A stretch of DNA of 64,000 nt from Martelella alba (GTDB lineage: Bacteria; Pseudomonadota; Alphaproteobacteria; Rhizobiales; Rhizobiaceae): assembly GCF_006516955.1 (NCBI RefSeq), contig NZ_VHLG01000012.1, positions 62,001 to 126,000 on the forward strand, written 5' to 3'. Each line of letters opens with the position of its first letter. The stretch's first letter is position 1. Of the stretch, positions 9,501-16,387 are shown piece by piece. The notes below the pieces were generated by a model. That model did not search any database. It was not told the DNA's origin and worked only from the letters and a program-made list of their open reading frames with translations. Made by a program: the position numbers and the translations under genes.

Positions 9501-9714
9501 TGACGAGCTTGACGGCGTCCTCGGCCTTTAGGCCAGGGGCCTGAACGACGACATCGACCATGGGAACGGAAATCTGCGGCTCTTCCTCGCGCGGCAGCGT
9601 GAACAGCGCCACGATCCCCAGCGCAAGGGCTGCCAGCAGGAAAAGGGGCGTCAGCGGCGAAGAGATGAAATTCTTCGTCAGACCGCCGGCAATCCCGAGC
9701 TTTTGCGGTTTCAT
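6514..9714 (-). CDS. RND-family efflux pump inner-membrane protein
   Basis: This 1066-residue protein has the usual 12-TM RND plan: a TM1 near residues 20-40 ending in LPREEEPQI, a large periplasmic loop, TM2-6 with GILVDDAIVVIENI (TM4 proton-relay Asp pair) near the middle, a second periplasmic loop, and a C-terminal TM bundle with GIIVRNSILLVDF. Such pumps expel drugs, solvents or metabolites using the proton gradient together with an adaptor and an outer-membrane channel. The gene overlaps the adaptor stop by 4 nt, so they are co-translated. No TolC-type gene is adjacent, so a channel encoded elsewhere is probably shared. Substrate unknown. Confidence 0.93.
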   Translation of the reverse strand: MKPQKLGIAGGLTKNFISSPLTPLFLLAALALGIVALFTLPREEEPQISVPMVDVVVQAPGLKAEDAVKLVTEPLETIIKGINDVEHVYSQTNDNQVMLTARFKVGTPADSAVLRVHDKVMANMSAIPIGIPEPSIVGRTIDDVAIVALTLTPSTDKGQDVTAADLSRVARELQTELTKIDDVGLTYLVGETGDAIRIAPDPEKLALYGVSLQALTAKVTAANRAFSTGTVRNSNMQIDVMAGETLSTPEEIGNLLITTNDGRPVYVRDVANVSFITNDSDAITANVSLNADGSVDRVPAVTLAVAKRAGANAVTVADQILHRVDELKSRLIPDTMSVAVTRDYGETANEKANELLFHLALATISIIILVAIAIGLREALVVAIVIPVTILLTLFAANIMGYTLNRVSLFALIFSIGILVDDAIVVIENIARHWAMKDGRSRISAAIDAVAEVGNPTIVATLTVVAALLPMMFVSGMMGPYMSPIPAVASAAMIFSFFVAVMITPWLMVKIAGTAKLHNEDAHGGGLLGKAYAAVARPILKTKFRAWSFIAIVVIATFGSLSLFYTKHVTVKLLPFDNKSELQVTLDLPEGSSVEETDAVAQAVAAVVLKTPEVVSVQTHAGTADPFNFNGLVRHYYMREQPQQGDVQINLTPKGERSRTSHEIALDLRKQILAEVHVPDGTSLKVVEPPPGPPVMATLLAEIYGPDAKTRRAVAEKVREAFNSVPFIVDVDDSYGQETKRLRVTISGDDLEYYGVSEDDVFDTLEALNATTTIGYSHRGGGRQPIPIEIGRPKGDKVLDESFLSTPVPSSNSDGTTSDVVELGDVVKVSEEPTSYTIFRHNGHFADMVTGELAGDFEAPLYGMLAVQDAIDQMDWGDLPKPVIKLHGQPEDEASPILLWDGEWEVTWVTFRDMGAAFMVALLAIYILVVAQFGSFKVPLVILTPIPLTFIGIMAGHWLFHAPFTATSMIGFIALAGIIVRNSILLVDFIRHAKSEDVPLTETLIEAGAIRFKPILLTALAAIIGAAVILADPIFQGLAISLLFGLISSTLLTVLIIPAIYRVLRT

Positions 9715-10709
9715 GGCAGGATCACCTCATCGCCGGTTTCGACCCCGGTCAGGACCTCGACCATATCCTTGCCATCGACCGTGTCGTGGCGGCCGGTGAT
9801 TACGGTTTTCTCGCGTGTTTCGCCATTGCCGGCGTCAACGGTCACGAAATCGAGGCCATAACGTGTGGTAACGGCATCGGCGGGCACCATCAGAGCCTGA
9901 CGGGAGCCGATCGGAACGCGCACGAGAATGCGCTGGCCGACATAGGCGGCCTGAAGATTATCGGCGGTGACATCGACATCGGCGATGATCCGTCCGTTTT
10001 CAAGTTCTGGATAGAGTTTGACCAGCCGGCCCTGCTGCAGCGCGCCGTCGGTGGCCCGGCTGATTTCCAGGGTCGAACCCTCCGAGAGCAGACTGGCATG
10101 GCGCTCGGGGATCGACAGGCGCAGGAAAATGCCGCCCGAGCCGATCGTCGCAACGGTTTCGCCCGACTGGATGACCGATCCCTTGACCAGCGGCACGGTG
10201 AGAACCCTGCCGGTTGCGGGTGCCACGACTTCGCCTTCATGCATCTGCTGCTCGACAACCGCCATGCTGGCCTTGGTCGAGGCGATATTGTTGGTGATCA
10301 CGTCGGCATTGGTCTGCAGCGTGTCGAGCTGCTGTTTCGACAGCACACCGCGTTCATTCAGCTGCTTGCCGCGTTCGAGTTCCGACTGTGCGTTCTTCAG
10401 CGAAGCCTCGAGCCCCTGGAGCTGTGCCTCATAGGCCTTGATCTGATAGTCAAGCTTGTCATCTTCCACGGTTGCGATCACATCGCCGGCCTTGACCATG
10501 TCACCTTCGGTCACCACCAGCGTTTCCAGTGTGCCGCCGATACGCGCGCGGGCGGGAATGGTATCACGTGCCTCAACGGCACCATAGACCGCCTTCCATT
10601 CCGGAACGGTCACGGGCTCAAGCTTCAGTGTCGCGGCCACGGCCGGCCATGCGGCGAGCATGGCGCCGGCGATCATGGCGGAACGCCAGAACGGTATTTT
10701 CATCATCAT
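9711..10709 (-). CDS. RND efflux periplasmic adaptor (membrane fusion protein)
   Basis: The 332-residue protein has an N-terminal signal (MIAGAMLAAWPAVAA), a lipoyl-like half (GGTLETLVVTEGDMVKAG), a helical hairpin of about 70 residues rich in Gln/Glu/Leu, the second lipoyl half (VVAPATGRVLTVPLVKGSVIQSG), and beta-barrel segments. It links the inner-membrane pump to an outer-membrane channel. Three consecutive ATG codons begin the frame; GAGGGGC lies just upstream, so the second or third ATG may be the true start. It sits 17 nt after the DUF2892 gene and overlaps the RND gene by 4 nt. Confidence 0.92.
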   Translation of the reverse strand: MMMKIPFWRSAMIAGAMLAAWPAVAATLKLEPVTVPEWKAVYGAVEARDTIPARARIGGTLETLVVTEGDMVKAGDVIATVEDDKLDYQIKAYEAQLQGLEASLKNAQSELERGKQLNERGVLSKQQLDTLQTNADVITNNIASTKASMAVVEQQMHEGEVVAPATGRVLTVPLVKGSVIQSGETVATIGSGGIFLRLSIPERHASLLSEGSTLEISRATDGALQQGRLVKLYPELENGRIIADVDVTADNLQAAYVGQRILVRVPIGSRQALMVPADAVTTRYGLDFVTVDAGNGETREKTVITGRHDTVDGKDMVEVLTGVETGDEVILP

Positions 10710-10726
10710 TGCCCCTCGTCAGGCTT

Positions 10727-10927
10727 TCAGAATGCGCAGCCGGGTTTGAAGCCGAGCTTGCGGAAGATCATCGCGGCCGGGCAGAAACCGGTGAAAGCGG
10801 ACTGCAGCATATTGGCGCCGATAAAGGCCGTGAACCAGAGAAAATAGATGCTGACAAACACTGTCAGCAGCACGGAAACCAGAACCATAATGCCAGCAAA
10901 AGCCAGAACCATACGATCAAGCGACAT
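10727..10927 (-). CDS. Small DUF2892/YgaP-type membrane protein
   Basis: The 66-residue protein has two hydrophobic segments (LAFAGIMVLVSVLLTVFV and WFTAFIGANMLQSAF) and the C-terminal CPAAMIFRKLGFKPG stretch that marks the DUF2892 family. Such proteins resemble the membrane part of the YgaP rhodanese and occur in sulfide or redox-linked operons. The ATG follows GAGGGAG with a short spacer. It leads the operon with the adaptor and pump, immediately after an inverted-repeat operator. No rhodanese domain is attached here. Confidence 0.82.
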   Translation of the reverse strand: MSLDRMVLAFAGIMVLVSVLLTVFVSIYFLWFTAFIGANMLQSAFTGFCPAAMIFRKLGFKPGCAF

Positions 10928-10946
10928 GGTGAACTCCCTCGAATTA

Positions 10947-10969
10947 ATATACGTAGTTTCGTATATACG
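10947..10969. promoter_or_regulatory. Inverted-repeat operator and promoter region of the DUF2892-RND operon
   Basis: ATATACG and CGTATAT flank a 6-nt centre (10947-10966), and a second overlapping palindrome CGTATATACG occupies 10960-10969. On the minus strand TTGCAA lies 16 nt before TATATA, so the palindromes overlap a plausible -10 element, as for a repressor site. ArsR- or TetR-type control is conceivable, but no regulator gene is adjacent. Confidence 0.5.
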
Positions 10970-11360
10970 ATATTATTGAAAATTTGCAAGCCTTTCCATG
11001 CATCTTGCAAACCGTTTATGCGTAAGGAGCCGGCCGGCATGCGTGGGGTTCCCATACGCAGCCACAATGATTGCCCGGGCGGGCGGCCTTTTTTGAACCG
11101 GTGCGGAATAAATTTGTTTATCAGGCTCATAGACAGACCACGCTGCGGCTGTGGAGGCGCTGTTTCCGGCGCGAGATGATGGGCCGGAAACCACTCATAC
11201 AGGCTGGTCAAGCGCCACTCTGTCGGTAGCGGCCAAGTTTTTCGCGCTTTTTTGGACAAGTAATATTGGAGGTAGAAAGTTTCACGTTTATGTTATCTTA
11301 GGTTGTAGTAATTAAAATTTAACGTCATCTTATGGCGACCAAGCCAACGGAGCAGAAAAA
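10970..11360. other. Intergenic region between divergent DUF2892 operon and sapC-type gene
   Basis: About 390 bp with no convincing gene. The part at 11260-11320 is AT-rich (repeated TTA/AAT) and should contain the promoter for the downstream plus-strand gene. Short frames here lack recognisable protein features. Confidence 0.5.
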
Positions 11361-12122
11361 ATGGCTGACGACACGCTTCCGCTTTTCTATAAATCGCCGC
11401 AAGTCCTGCGATTTGAAGACCACAAGGACCTTGTGCTGGACACGCAGCCGGACTTTGCCTTTGCGGCAACAACAAATGCCATTCCGCTCCCGCCGAGTGA
11501 ATTTGTCGCGGCCGCTCGCTGCTATCCGCTTGTCTTTGCCAAGACGGCGGGACTTCCCGCAGCCGTTGCCGTCACCGGTCTCAAGCAGAACCAGAACCTC
11601 TTTGTCGATGCCTCCGGCGCCTGGCTGGAGGGACATTATATTCCCGCCTATATCCGGCGCTATCCCTTCATCCTCATTCAGTCGCAGGATGAAACGCAGA
11701 CCGTGCTTGGCTTTGAGGGGAGCTGCCAGCGTATCAGGCCGGCCGGTGATCTGGCCAAAGGGCTCCGTCTTTTCAATGAGGATGGCACGGCAGGTGAAGC
11801 AACCAAGCCAATGATGGAATTCTGCAGCGCCTACCATCAGCAGAGCCTCTTGGGCAATGAATTTATCAAGGCATTGCAGGAACATGATCTGCTGGTTGAA
11901 AAGCATGTCGAGATGAGCTTTGCGGACAAGGGCCGCTACCGCCTTGATGGCCTGCTCGTGGTCGATCAGGAGCGCTATCGTGCATTGCCTGAAACCGTTC
12001 TGTTCGAATGGCACAAGAAAGGTTTCACCGATGCCGTCGTGCTGCATCTGGCTTCAAGCCAGAACTGGCAGCACCTGCTTGAAATTGAAACCAAGCGCAT
12101 CAGCGAAGCCAGGGCTGCCTGA
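11361..12122 (+). CDS. SapC family protein
   Basis: The 253-residue protein matches the SapC-like family: an opening LPLFYKSPQVLRFEDHKDL, the central HYIPAYIRRYPFIL segment with LGFEG after it, and LFNEDGTAGEATKPMMEF, which are its best conserved parts. SapC was named from an S-layer operon of Campylobacter, but in proteobacteria its function is not established. The start at 11361 follows GGAGCAG with a 5-nt gap. No signal peptide is visible. It stands alone on the plus strand, followed 150 bp later by an IalB-type gene. Confidence 0.85.
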   Translation: MADDTLPLFYKSPQVLRFEDHKDLVLDTQPDFAFAATTNAIPLPPSEFVAAARCYPLVFAKTAGLPAAVAVTGLKQNQNLFVDASGAWLEGHYIPAYIRRYPFILIQSQDETQTVLGFEGSCQRIRPAGDLAKGLRLFNEDGTAGEATKPMMEFCSAYHQQSLLGNEFIKALQEHDLLVEKHVEMSFADKGRYRLDGLLVVDQERYRALPETVLFEWHKKGFTDAVVLHLASSQNWQHLLEIETKRISEARAA

Positions 12123-12274
12123 TTTCCGCCGGACGGCGGATGCGTGGCGATCCGGTCGCATCGATGGCGACCGGAAGGATCTCACGGTCGGCGCAAACGG
12201 TCGACCGCCTGGGCGGCCCAGCGCCGACACCCAGTTCAGAACCAATTTCAATTCAGGAAAAGAAGACAAGGATC

Positions 12275-12895
12275 ATGTTGAAGCACAGACAAATTCGCGC
12301 CAGCCTCATGGCCATCACCGGTAGCATGTTTTTGGCAGGTCTGGCCTTGGCCCAGAGCGACGATGCCGTGCCGGCTTCGGATACGACAGTCTCCTATGGC
12401 GACTGGTCGCAGCATTGCATGCTGGTCCAGATCCAGAAAGAAGGCGATGCCGAGCCCGGAAAGCCGCAGCGCATTTGCGAGGTGACCCAGACATTGAACG
12501 CCCAGCAGAAAGATGGCCAGACCCAGCGTCTTCTGACCATTGCCGTGGGCAAGCTGCCGGCAACCGATAATTACCGCGCGGTGGTGCAGACACCGGCAAA
12601 TGTGGATCTGAGGACCGGGGTAACGATGTCGCTTGGTGACAGCAGCATTGATGAACCCACCAAAGGCGATGCGGTAACCGCAATGCCCAAGCCAAACGAC
12701 ATTTCCCTGACCTATGTGACCTGCGGCCAGTTCTGCACCGCCGATATCGCGCTCAGCGATGCGCAGCTGATGGAACTGAAAAAGACCGATTCGGCGGCAG
12801 TGACCTTCAAGATGATGAACGGCAAGGCGCTGAAGGTGCCGCTTTCGATGAAGGGGTTCAAGGCCGCGCTCACGGCAGCGCCGCCGGTCAACTGA
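12275..12895 (+). CDS. Invasion-associated locus B (IalB) family periplasmic protein
   Basis: From the ATG at 12275 the 206-residue protein has a clear signal peptide (LMAITGSMFLAGLALA, cleavage near ALA-QS) and the IalB pattern: YGDWSQHC, RICEVTQTL, and TYVTCGQFCTADI with paired cysteines for disulfides. The family was named for Bartonella erythrocyte invasion, but free-living Rhizobiales carry many copies, so an envelope-stress or surface role is more likely here. The longer upstream frame has no signal peptide and was not used. A terminator follows at 13030. Confidence 0.87.
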   Translation: MLKHRQIRASLMAITGSMFLAGLALAQSDDAVPASDTTVSYGDWSQHCMLVQIQKEGDAEPGKPQRICEVTQTLNAQQKDGQTQRLLTIAVGKLPATDNYRAVVQTPANVDLRTGVTMSLGDSSIDEPTKGDAVTAMPKPNDISLTYVTCGQFCTADIALSDAQLMELKKTDSAAVTFKMMNGKALKVPLSMKGFKAALTAAPPVN

Positions 12896-13159
12896 CCTGA
12901 GATCCAAAAGCCGATGTCCGAACCGATCCGCCCTAGGGAAACAGCCGTGACGGTCATCCGCTGAGATTTCGCCCAGACGAACCGGTTTGGCCGCAGAAAG
13001 ATGAAAGACCAGCTTCATATCAAAATCGGCGGACCCGGGGGCGATTGTTTCCGGGCCCGTTTTCTGTGCGTTGTCGCTTCAGGTATACATCTTGAAATTC
13101 AATCATATGAGGGCGTTTGGGAGGGAGGAGCCCCATAGGCCTTTTGCCATGTATCATAG
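12896..13159. other. Intergenic region after the IalB gene
   Basis: Beyond the terminator at 13030-13063 I see no gene in this stretch. It runs up to a degenerate transposase fragment. Confidence 0.5.
13030..13063 (+). terminator. Rho-independent terminator after the IalB gene
   Basis: CGGACCCGG and CCGGGCCCG form a 9-position stem with one mismatch and a 12-nt loop, followed by TTTTC. Confidence 0.55.
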
Positions 13160-13291
13160 GGTGTCGAGCACAGATTTGCCTGGATCATGAAGTGCAGACG
13201 TCTCGTGCGGGACTACAGGCAACTGACCGCTGTCGCCGAAACCCTCACTATCATCGTAGCATCCGCCACACTGATCAGGCGCTGGCGGTAA
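13160..13291 (+). pseudogene. IS5-family transposase C-terminal remnant
   Basis: An open frame from just after a TAG at 13157 reads GVEHRFAWIMKCRRLVRDYR, then a short helix ending in LIRRWR and a stop at 13289-13291. The E-x-x-FAW-x-x-x-CRRLVRDY pattern is the conserved end of IS5-type DDE transposases, which supply the catalytic Glu in this helix. Everything upstream is missing, so this is a relic of an old insertion, of about 43 codons. No terminal inverted repeats were found. The call rests on motif memory and should be treated as probable, not certain. Confidence 0.55.
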
Positions 13292-13450
13292 AGCTTCTCA
13301 AACGCGCGCTTAAAAACACCAACATCGCTTGATTTTGCCGACACCTTCGATAGATAGACGGTGCTCGCAACACGATAGATGCGCCGTATATTTCCGGCAG
13401 AAGCCGGACAGGATGAAACACCGTTCCCAGCGAAAGGCCGAAAGCAGATC
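13292..13450. other. Upstream region of the carboxynorspermidine decarboxylase gene
   Basis: This 159-bp stretch after the transposase remnant should hold the promoter of the downstream decarboxylase gene. No clear promoter match or hairpin was found. Confidence 0.4.
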
Positions 13451-14545
13451 ATGCAGACGCCCTATTATCTGATCGACATGCCGCGCCTGAGGGCCAATAT
13501 GGAAAAGATTGCCTGGCTGCGCGAACATTCCGGTGCCCGCGCATTGCTCGCGCTCAAATGCTTTGCCACCTGGTCCGCTTTCGAGATGATGAGCCGCTAT
13601 ATGGATGGCACGACATCATCGTCACTTTATGAGGTAAGGCTGGGCCGCGAGAAATTCCCGGGCGAAACCCATGCCTATTCGGTTGCTTATGCCGAACATG
13701 AGATCGCTGAGGTTCTGGAAAACTGCGACAAGATCATCTTCAACTCGATCGGCCAGCTGACCCGCTTTGAAGACGTCTCCCGCGACAAGATCCGCGGCCT
13801 GCGTGTGAACCCTCAGGTCTCCTCGTCCGATTTCGATCTGGCCGATCCCGCGCGCCCCTTCTCGCGACTGGGCGAGCATGATCCGGCACTGATCGAGGCC
13901 GTCATCGACCGCGTCTCGGGCTTTATGTTCCACAATAACTGTGAGAACGAGGATTTCGACCGGTTCGAAGCCATGCTGGGCGTAATCGAGCAGCGTTTCG
14001 GTCATCTTCTCGCACGGCTCGACTGGGTCTCGCTCGGCGGCGGCATTCATTTCACCGGTAAGGACTATCCGATTGAAAAGCTCGCCGCACGGCTGAAGGC
14101 CTTCGCCGAGAAATATCGCGTCCAGGTCTATCTCGAGCCCGGCGAGGCGGCGATTACAGGCGCTGCAACGCTCGAGGTCACCGTCCTCGACACACTCAAC
14201 AATGGCAAGGATCTCGCCATCGTCGACAGCTCGATCGAGGCGCATATGCTGGATCTTCTGATCTATCGCGAGCGGGCAAAGATCCTGCCGGATAGCGGTC
14301 CGCACAAGGTTATGATCTGCGGCAAGTCCTGCCTTGCTGGCGATATTTTCGGCGAATTCTCCTTTGAAAAACCTGTAAAGGTTGGCGACCGCCTGTCGGT
14401 TGAAAACGCCGCCGGCTATACAATGGTCAAGAAAAACTGGTTCAATGGCGTTGCCATGCCGGCAATCGCGATCCGCGAGGAAGATGGGACAATCCGCGAA
14501 GTCCGGCGTTTCGGCTTCGATGATTATGTCGCAAGCCTGTCTTGA
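13451..14545 (+). CDS. nspC: Carboxynorspermidine/carboxyspermidine decarboxylase
   Basis: Decarboxylates carboxy(nor)spermidine to (nor)spermidine with PLP, the last step of the alternative polyamine route. The 364-residue protein starts MQTPYYLIDMPRLR, has the PLP lysine in LLALKCFATW (Lys36), the SLGGGIHFTGKDYP glycine loop, EPGEA phosphate-binding loop, and the active-site Cys in MICGKSCLAGD (Cys294). The fold is alanine-racemase type (beta/alpha barrel plus C-terminal beta domain). The ATG at 13451 gives the family N-terminus; the frame is open farther upstream. The gene for the partner dehydrogenase follows 141 bp downstream on the same strand. Confidence 0.93.
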   Translation: MQTPYYLIDMPRLRANMEKIAWLREHSGARALLALKCFATWSAFEMMSRYMDGTTSSSLYEVRLGREKFPGETHAYSVAYAEHEIAEVLENCDKIIFNSIGQLTRFEDVSRDKIRGLRVNPQVSSSDFDLADPARPFSRLGEHDPALIEAVIDRVSGFMFHNNCENEDFDRFEAMLGVIEQRFGHLLARLDWVSLGGGIHFTGKDYPIEKLAARLKAFAEKYRVQVYLEPGEAAITGAATLEVTVLDTLNNGKDLAIVDSSIEAHMLDLLIYRERAKILPDSGPHKVMICGKSCLAGDIFGEFSFEKPVKVGDRLSVENAAGYTMVKKNWFNGVAMPAIAIREEDGTIREVRRFGFDDYVASLS

Positions 14546-14590
14546 ACCGATCCGATGCGATCCGTGAATGGTCGCTGTGTTGAATGTCAT

Positions 14591-14612
14591 GGCAGGCCGC
14601 AGGCGGCCTGCC
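14591..14612 (+). other. Intercistronic hairpin between nspC and the dehydrogenase gene
   Basis: GGCAGGCCGC and GCGGCCTGCC are perfect inverted copies separated by two bases. There is no T-run directly after, so it may tune expression of the second gene or protect the first mRNA end rather than fully terminate. Confidence 0.5.
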
Positions 14613-14686
14613 GGAACCTTGCTTTTCGCAGTTTTACCGGAGGGGAGGAACCCCGCCATGCTGCTTGAACCGGAGGTGTTTACCCG

Positions 14687-15931
14687 ATGAAGAAGAATGT
14701 GCTGATTATCGGCGCTGGCGGGGTTGCCCAGGTGGTGGCCCATAAATGCGCACAAAATAACGACGTGCTCGGCGATATTCATATCGCCTCGCGCACCGGC
14801 GCCAAATGCGAAGCCATTATTGCCAGCATCCATGAAAAGAAGGCGATGAAGGTCGACGGCGTGATTGCCGCGCATGAACTCGATGCGCTCGACATTGCAG
14901 CGACAATTGCGCTGATCCGCAAGACCGGCGTCGAAATCGTCATCAATGTCGGCACGGCCTTCCTCAACATGTCCGTTCTGGAGGCCTGCCTGGAGACGGG
15001 TGCGGCCTATATCGACACGGCGATCCACGAAGAGCCGAACAAGATCTGCGAAACGCCGCCATGGTATGGAAACTATGAGTGGAAGCGCAAGGAACGCTGC
15101 GCCGAGAAAGGCGTTACCGCGATCCTCGGTGCAGGCTTCGACCCGGGCGTCGTCAATGCCTTTGCCCGCCTCGCCAAGGATGACTATGTCGACACGATCA
15201 CGGATATCGACATCGTTGACATCAATGCCGGCGATCACGGCAAGTATTTCGCTACCAATTTCGACCCGGAAATCAATTTCCGCGAATTCACCGGCGTGGT
15301 CTATGCCTGGCAGAACAATGAATGGACCACCAACAAGATGTTCGAGATCGGCAAGGAATTTGACCTGCCGGTGGTTGGCAAGCGCATGGCCTATATGAGT
15401 GGCCACGACGAGATCCATTCCCTGTCGAAGAATATGGGTTCGCCCAATGTCCGCTTCTGGATGGGCTTTGGCGAGCATTATATCAACGTCTTTACCGTGC
15501 TGAAAAGCCTTGGCCTATTGTCGGAACAGCCGGTGAAAACCGCTGAAGGCCAGGATGTCGTGCCGCTCAAGGTTGTCAAGGCCGTGCTGCCTGATCCCTC
15601 TTCGCTGGCACCCGGCTATACCGGAAAGACCTGCATCGGCGATTTTGTCAAGGGAACCAAGGACGGCAAGCCGGCCGAAGTGTTCATCTATAACGTCGCC
15701 GACCACAAAGAGGCTTACGAAGAGGTTGGTTCGCAGGGCATTTCCTATACGGCCGGCGTTCCGCCGGTCGCGGCGGCCATGCTGGTTGCCTCCGGCGAAT
15801 GGGACGCCAGGACCATGGTCAATGTCGAAGAGCTCAATCCCAAGCCTTTCCTCCATATCCTGAACCATATCGGCCTGCCGACCCGGATCAGGGATGAAAA
15901 CGGCGACCGCGCGATCGACTTCTCGAAATAA
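14687..15931 (+). CDS. Carboxynorspermidine/carboxyspermidine dehydrogenase (saccharopine dehydrogenase family)
   Basis: Reductively condenses aspartate semialdehyde with putrescine or diaminopropane to give the carboxylated polyamine used by NspC. The 414-residue protein begins KKNVLIIGAGGVAQVVAHKC, a Rossmann NAD(P)-binding motif, and has the ILGAGFDPGVVNAFA segment typical of this branch of the saccharopine dehydrogenase family. The ATG follows CGGAGG with a suitable spacer. Pairing with nspC distinguishes it from lysine-pathway saccharopine enzymes. A strong terminator follows at 15944. Which polyamine is made depends on the diamine available, probably spermidine from putrescine in rhizobia. 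Confidence 0.92.
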   Translation: MKKNVLIIGAGGVAQVVAHKCAQNNDVLGDIHIASRTGAKCEAIIASIHEKKAMKVDGVIAAHELDALDIAATIALIRKTGVEIVINVGTAFLNMSVLEACLETGAAYIDTAIHEEPNKICETPPWYGNYEWKRKERCAEKGVTAILGAGFDPGVVNAFARLAKDDYVDTITDIDIVDINAGDHGKYFATNFDPEINFREFTGVVYAWQNNEWTTNKMFEIGKEFDLPVVGKRMAYMSGHDEIHSLSKNMGSPNVRFWMGFGEHYINVFTVLKSLGLLSEQPVKTAEGQDVVPLKVVKAVLPDPSSLAPGYTGKTCIGDFVKGTKDGKPAEVFIYNVADHKEAYEEVGSQGISYTAGVPPVAAAMLVASGEWDARTMVNVEELNPKPFLHILNHIGLPTRIRDENGDRAIDFSK

Positions 15932-15943
15932 CGCAGCCTCTTC

Positions 15944-15975
15944 CGGCGCAGGCCTCAAGGGCTTGCGCCGATTTT
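15944..15975 (+). terminator. Rho-independent terminator after the polyamine genes
   Basis: CGGCGCAGGCC pairs with the following GGCTTGCGCCG (one G-U) around a short loop, followed by ATTTTC, 13 nt after the stop codon. Confidence 0.75.
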
Positions 15976-16387
15976 CGGTCCTGAAGCATTTATACCAAGA
16001 GGCCTGATATGGGGCATAATCATTGGCTCTTGGGATGAGCCCGTCAGGGCGCATTTCCCGCGCTCGCTTTCGCCGTGCTCAGGTGCTGCCATCATTGCGG
16101 TCACGTCTGTTGCAGGAGCCAGCATTGCAATGGCCGGGACCGCTCTTCCTTAATTTGCCCCTGCCCCCCGACCTGCAGCCACGTTCTGTTATCTAAACGA
16201 CAGCTGTGGGGCGGGGATTTCCTCTTCAGTTCACGTCAAATATCTAAGAAGTATAGCTTGAATTTTATTATTATTTTTATACAAGTATAAATATTATCAA
16301 TACGTAATATCCTTCCTTTGTTTCTTGACCAAGACTTCGTCTTGCGACAAATTTATGCTTTTGACGACTGCGAATTCGGAGGAAAGC
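15976..16387. other. Intergenic region upstream of the GMC oxidoreductase gene
   Basis: This 412-bp stretch contains no recognisable gene. The section 16245-16310 is markedly AT-rich with runs of TTATTATTTTTATAC and is the likely promoter region for the downstream gene. Confidence 0.45.

Noticed and set aside
13622-15478. A 618-codon minus-strand frame across nspC and the dehydrogenase gene
   Set aside because: It spans two well-supported genes and their gap in antisense and has no recognisable domain.
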